Shown one piece after another: positions 59,929-64,000 of a stretch of 64,000 bases of DNA (position 1 is its first letter; the number at the start of each line of letters is the position of its first letter). Both the position numbers and the translations under genes were made by a program. Under the pieces are notes generated by a model. The model made no database searches and was not told where the DNA came from. It saw only the letters and a program-made list of their open reading frames with translations. The stretch comes from Hymenoscyphus infarciens (taxonomy: Eukaryota > Ascomycota > Leotiomycetes > Helotiales > Helotiaceae): positions 62,001 to 126,000 of the forward strand of contig LLCB01000077.1 of the NCBI GenBank assembly GCA_001414345.1, read 5' to 3'.

Positions 59929-60582
59929 TTTGAGGGTAGAGGATAGGGTTGTAGGAGATAATTAGGAGGATGTGTGAGTACAGAAGGAGAAGAAGAAGAA
60001 GAGTACAAGGCGGAAGGGGTGGTGGGTTGTGGGTTGTGGGTTGGTCAAGTGGTGTTTGTAAAGCCTGAAGATGTTGAAATCGGCCCACTTCACTCTGGAC
60101 AGCTCGGCTGTGAAGTCAGACGTAGACGTAATCCGAGGCTGGCCAATCAGAGAAAACGTATTTCTCACCCTGCCTGTGTCAGCGGTATTGTGATTGGGTG
60201 AGTGATTGTAAAGCACCTTTAAGATGGTACGATTTATGCACAAAGGGTGCTGGAAAATCGAACGTTTCTGCAATCAATGAAGGTTTTAGAGCTCTTTCCA
60301 AGAAACTCAAGATCTTCAGCCTTGAAGGAAGGTTTCGGGTGCAGCTTTTTGGTCGCTTCGGCTGCTTCCCGGCATACGGACCCGGACCCGGACCCGGACC
60401 CGGACCCCTGTGAATCAATTCGGCACGTTAGCGGAGCGGACGAGATATCGGAGCCACAGCCATAGCCAACCAGCGCGTATCGGCCGTGAATTGGTGACAG
60501 TTTGACAAAAAGTAAATCTGACAACCACGAATCCCCTTCTCCTGGCAGACAAAAGGGAATCTTCTTTCTGCTGCCATGAATT
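59929..60582. promoter_or_regulatory. divergent promoter region ISA1 / ARMH3
   Basis: 654 bp without a gene. It contains a hexanucleotide minisatellite CGGACC repeated five times (60377-60408) and a GAAGAA-rich tract near 59985-60005. Confidence 0.5.
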
Positions 60583-62769
60583 ATGGAGCCCTCCCCTCTT
60601 ACGCAGCAGGCTCGACCTGAGATATTTCAACAGAAAATTGTGGAGCTATACACGGCATTGTTCAAGGTGCCCACACTATTTACATGGAGAGGGGTGCAGA
60701 GTACTAACACCATATGTAGGAAGAAGACGAGGAACACGATCATGAGAAATCGGAGGGTTTCTGGAGAGAGTTCTTTCTCCTGCGACCAGACAAGGCTTCC
60801 TTGCACCGAATCCTAGACGACCTAAGCCCGGATGACCTCCTCCACCTCCAGGTATGAGGCTACAAACCCCTCGAGGAACCGGCAGACCTGACATGCGTAT
60901 AGAACCAAACACGGAAGCTTTTTGAAAGGGCGGTGGCATGCATCAAAACCGGAAGTGCTCCAGCAGATGCGCATGCTCTCGATGTAAGATTCCAAATAAT
61001 GCCCGATATGAGGCGAGGCTGACAATGTAGACCATCACGGCTTTTCTTGCCTCCGTCCTACCCAAAAAATATACGAATCCAAGCTCCGATATAATAAATG
61101 TGTTGGCAGGATTGGACCAAGTGGATGCCATCTTTACCGATTTCGTTGCTGCGCTAGACGTTACAATAAGGACAGGAATCATATGTAAGCGACGGAGTCT
61201 TTGCGCTCGTGTGAGCCTGCTAATACATCTACAGTGGAAGTTCGCCAGAAAGCAATTGAGGTGGCATTGGCTGTTGTATCTGGCGCATACCAGACCAGCT
61301 TGTTATCTTATTTCACACATCGTGATTTGTTTCCTTCTCTTATGAAGGTAGCCTACTTTCCATCGCTTCTATTCCTACCCTTTACTGATTTGAATAGTTC
61401 ATTCAAGACTCCGAAGCCAATTCCCGCGCATTTGAGCCCTTCACATTACTCGGCCTACTCGCGAATTACAATAAATTCGAATTCCAAAACCCATACCGAT
61501 TACGATTAGACGATTTTGTCAATGAAGGGACAATACAAAAAATCATCAGATCAGTTGGGTACACATGCACAACTACAAGGGGGAAATATATTGCTATCCA
61601 GGATGATCTTCCCGAGGGATGGAGTATTAGTACCGCCCTCGGTATGGTTGGCTTGGGAGCAATAGCACCCGGCACAAAACCCACACAGCCTACTATTGAT
61701 CCCGAAGTAGCAAAGGAAATGTTCTCGAAACTGTATGTACCTTCAAGTCTTTAGTGGATAAAGCTAACAAAATCTCAGACCCAGTAATGAGGCTTCGGTA
61801 CTTCTTGCGACATACGATTTCGCACATGCGAACAAACTTTTCTGCTTCAATTTTGTTACCCTACCTGCAGAAAAGGGCCTCGAAGCTCCTATTGGAAGTT
61901 TCATCTCCGTCACCTCTTATCTGTTGCAACACGCACATTCCTCTTTCAGAAGCTCACTATATTCTCACTTAAATCTCCTCATTCTACGCCTTTTCATCGA
62001 GGACCAAGTCTTGTGTAAAAGGATATGTAATGATGAGAGCAAAATGTCGGTTCGATTATGCCGACAACGTTCACCTTTTCTACCTTTAGTCCGAGGGGAA
62101 AGAATGCTTGCGGCCAGTATTTTGGACACGATGATAGATGGTCTAAACCACAATCTTCGAAAGCGGCTTGATGTAGATCTCTACATCCTTTGCGTGGGGA
62201 TCATCCTAAGACTCATTTCCCACTTGTCTCGTTCTCGGACGCGACTTGTATATCACTGGTCTGAATTATTTCGATCACTTCTGTCTCTTGTTCGATTTCT
62301 CACGACTTATACTGCGGATCTCAAGAATCTCAATCACATTGACATTCTCCTTGACGACCTAGTCAATCTGATTGCGCTGTCCCTCTCGGCTGGCGAGGCA
62401 TTCCTACCTAGCCCTGCTGCATACGATGACCTTTTCTACAAACTCGTTGAAACTGGCGAGATTTTGGTCAAGTTTCGGGATAGTTACGGTCTCGCTAGTC
62501 GGCCAAGCAGTTCCATTGAGACATTGATCAGTGTGACGGAACATTATAAACAATTGTTGGCAGATGGCGCACAGGGAAGAAAAGGAAAACACTTGACCAG
62601 CATACAAGTTTCTGGGGTTATCAAGCAAGGCTACGAAACTCTCAGCATCCAAGCCAAAGAAGGTTTGGATGGATGGGAGAAGTATCGAGAGGCAGACGAA
62701 AGGGTCTTCTTGAAGAAGATGGCCAGGGCGGCAGTTGCGGACGTCAAGACGATGCTGATAGACGGGTGA
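60583..62769 (+). CDS. ARMH3-like armadillo-helical protein (DUF1741)
   Basis: Seven exons: 60583-60666, 60720-60851, 60903-60983, 61031-61184, 61235-61347, 61398-61732 and 61779-62769, with introns of 46-53 bp, giving 629 aa. The protein is almost entirely helical. The N-terminal segment GFWREFFLLRPDKASLHRIL, the block EVRQKAIEVALAVVSGAYQT and the LLGLLANYNKFEFQNPYRLR segment match the ARMH3/C10orf76 family as I know it; human ARMH3 is of similar length (about 690 aa). ARMH3 supports phosphatidylinositol 4-kinase beta at the Golgi in animals; the fungal role is inferred. No signal peptide. The identification is from sequence pattern only. Confidence 0.82.
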
Positions 62770-64000
62770 GGTTTTCTGTTATGATATGACGAAGTTTTTT
62801 GGCGTTTTCGTGCATGATCAATCTGGATACCATGGGGAAAGGGCCAAATATACCACCATTTGAGGTTGCGTAAGAGGGGCCAGTTCATAGCCGAGCATCT
62901 GGTATGGAGTACTTAGAATGAGGGCGTTGGGCTTGAGAGGCGGACTTTTGTCAGGTATCCGAACACTTTTGGATCGCTTGAAAGGTCATCTGGGACATAG
63001 ATTTGGCGAAGGAATGAATGGCATACGCAATTATCCCATCTTATTATGTGTAACCCAATTTCGTCCTATCAATTATAGATTTATACGGGCTGAACAGGTG
63101 TATGAACCACTAACCACTACCCCCAGCTCACCATCACATGTTTGAACAGGTGACGCCAACGTCAAACGTCGTTAATACAAGGCCCGGTCACTTGTAGGGC
63201 GGCTGAAGTGGACCTTTAAACGCGCCCGATACACGATAATCAGAGGGTGAGAGTCTAAGATGGGGTGCAGCGTTTACGGCGGATCTGTGGCACGGCGCTT
63301 GGGGAAGAAGTCCAACACAACGAATGGGAGGGAAGCGAGGCAGAAGCTTGAAACGAAACGAAGCTTGGAATTTGGAAATAATTATTTTCTGATTTGTTTC
63401 CCCGACCTCACCCGACGATGGCGGAATGTGAGTCAGGTTTTCTATCAAGAGCATCTCTTCTCTGAAAATTGCTGCTCTTGATGATGCTGTGACAGCCTGT
63501 GTGGTGTGGTGCTTGCTGTCGTAGGTTTTGAAATTCTTGATGGGATGACGAGAGGACCCTGGAATTTAGCGAGAGCAACCTGTGCTGTGGGTGGGATTGG
63601 GATTGGTGGAAGTGGTGGGGTTGCCGAGGACTTTGCACCACAAAAACAGTACTCGAGTACCTGCTTCCAACCTTTCCCGCAAATCGCAAATGGCAAAACG
63701 GGTAAACTCCTTTTGCAGCTTCTATATCAGAATGTGTGCACAGCCACCACCCTTTCCCGTCGAGCTCTGCGAGGTCTGTTGGCCTAGATGTCGTCAGGAT
63801 GCATCGGCGCGGTGGTGGGGTTGAGGTCGAGGTTGCAGGTGAGGTTGGCACAATGAATCACGGAGCTTTAAACTTCGCTCACGATAGCCTCAAGGGTCGA
63901 TCCAAGGCCGAATCACGAATAAAGGGAAGTTGCCCCCCAGCCCGAAGCCGAAGGCGACTTCTTTGAAAAGATGGGCACCATCAAACCATCTCACCGCTCC
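62770..64000. other. right flank, no supported gene
   Basis: Open frames on both strands (for example 62918-63145 plus, 63408-63851 minus) show no motif, splice structure or clear start. The G+C-rich end may be the promoter or leader of a gene beyond the window. Confidence 0.45.

Noticed and set aside
63408..63851. 147-codon minus-strand open frame at the right end
   Set aside because: Ser/Pro/His-rich, overlaps other open frames, no motif; possibly part of an untranslated leader.

Overview
This is nuclear DNA of a filamentous ascomycete (Pezizomycotina). The evidence is the many short GT-AG introns (about 45-125 bp, a few longer), CTRAC/CTAAT-like branch points, fungal-type gene models (Hog1 MAP kinase, two-domain trehalose phosphatase, single-domain TrpE, Ate1), and large A+T-rich blocks dominated by TpA that carry the mark of repeat-induced point mutation (RIP). 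Placement in Leotiomycetes is only an impression. I rebuilt every gene model by hand from splice signals and checked that the exon lengths sum to whole codons.

Layout. 1-3.9 kb is gene-free and holds a TA-flanked ~535-bp inverted-repeat transposon copy interrupted by a second one (2178-3737). 3.9-13.9 kb carries a GPI-anchored fasciclin-like protein (minus), then a divergent pair: trehalose-6-phosphate phosphatase (minus) and the Hog1 stress MAP kinase (plus), which share a 2.36-kb intergenic region with a perfect CRE/ATF site. 14.4-32.3 kb is an 18-kb RIP-destroyed block. It contains one complete LTR retrotransposon (14697-22456, 5-bp target duplication, Copia-type half-tRNA primer site, minus orientation) and several kb of other decayed repeats and tandem arrays. 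32.3-36.2 kb is gene-free with microsatellites and two more small inverted-repeat elements.

36.3-53.7 kb is gene-dense housekeeping DNA: a coiled-coil protein, anthranilate synthase I (TrpE), a Lys/Glu-rich coiled-coil protein, Lsm1, a diphosphoinositol-polyphosphate-type Nudix hydrolase, arginyl-tRNA-protein transferase Ate1, a short-chain dehydrogenase, exosome subunit Rrp42 and a HAD phosphatase. 54-58.9 kb is an accessory pocket: a PIF/Harbinger-like MITE, three small unrecognised minus-strand genes (one probably broken), and a Dabb-domain gene missing part of its domain. 59.1-62.8 kb returns to housekeeping with the divergent pair Isa1 (mitochondrial Fe-S assembly) and an ARMH3/DUF1741 protein. 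The last 1.2 kb shows no convincing gene.

Genes that plausibly work together: hog1 and the trehalose phosphatase gene (osmotic/heat stress and trehalose synthesis). The most interesting signals are an alternative 3' end of hog1 that would give two C-termini of similar helix pattern, the nested transposon pair that dates itself, the antisense ORF remnant inside the Copia element, and the accessory pocket with unknown genes.
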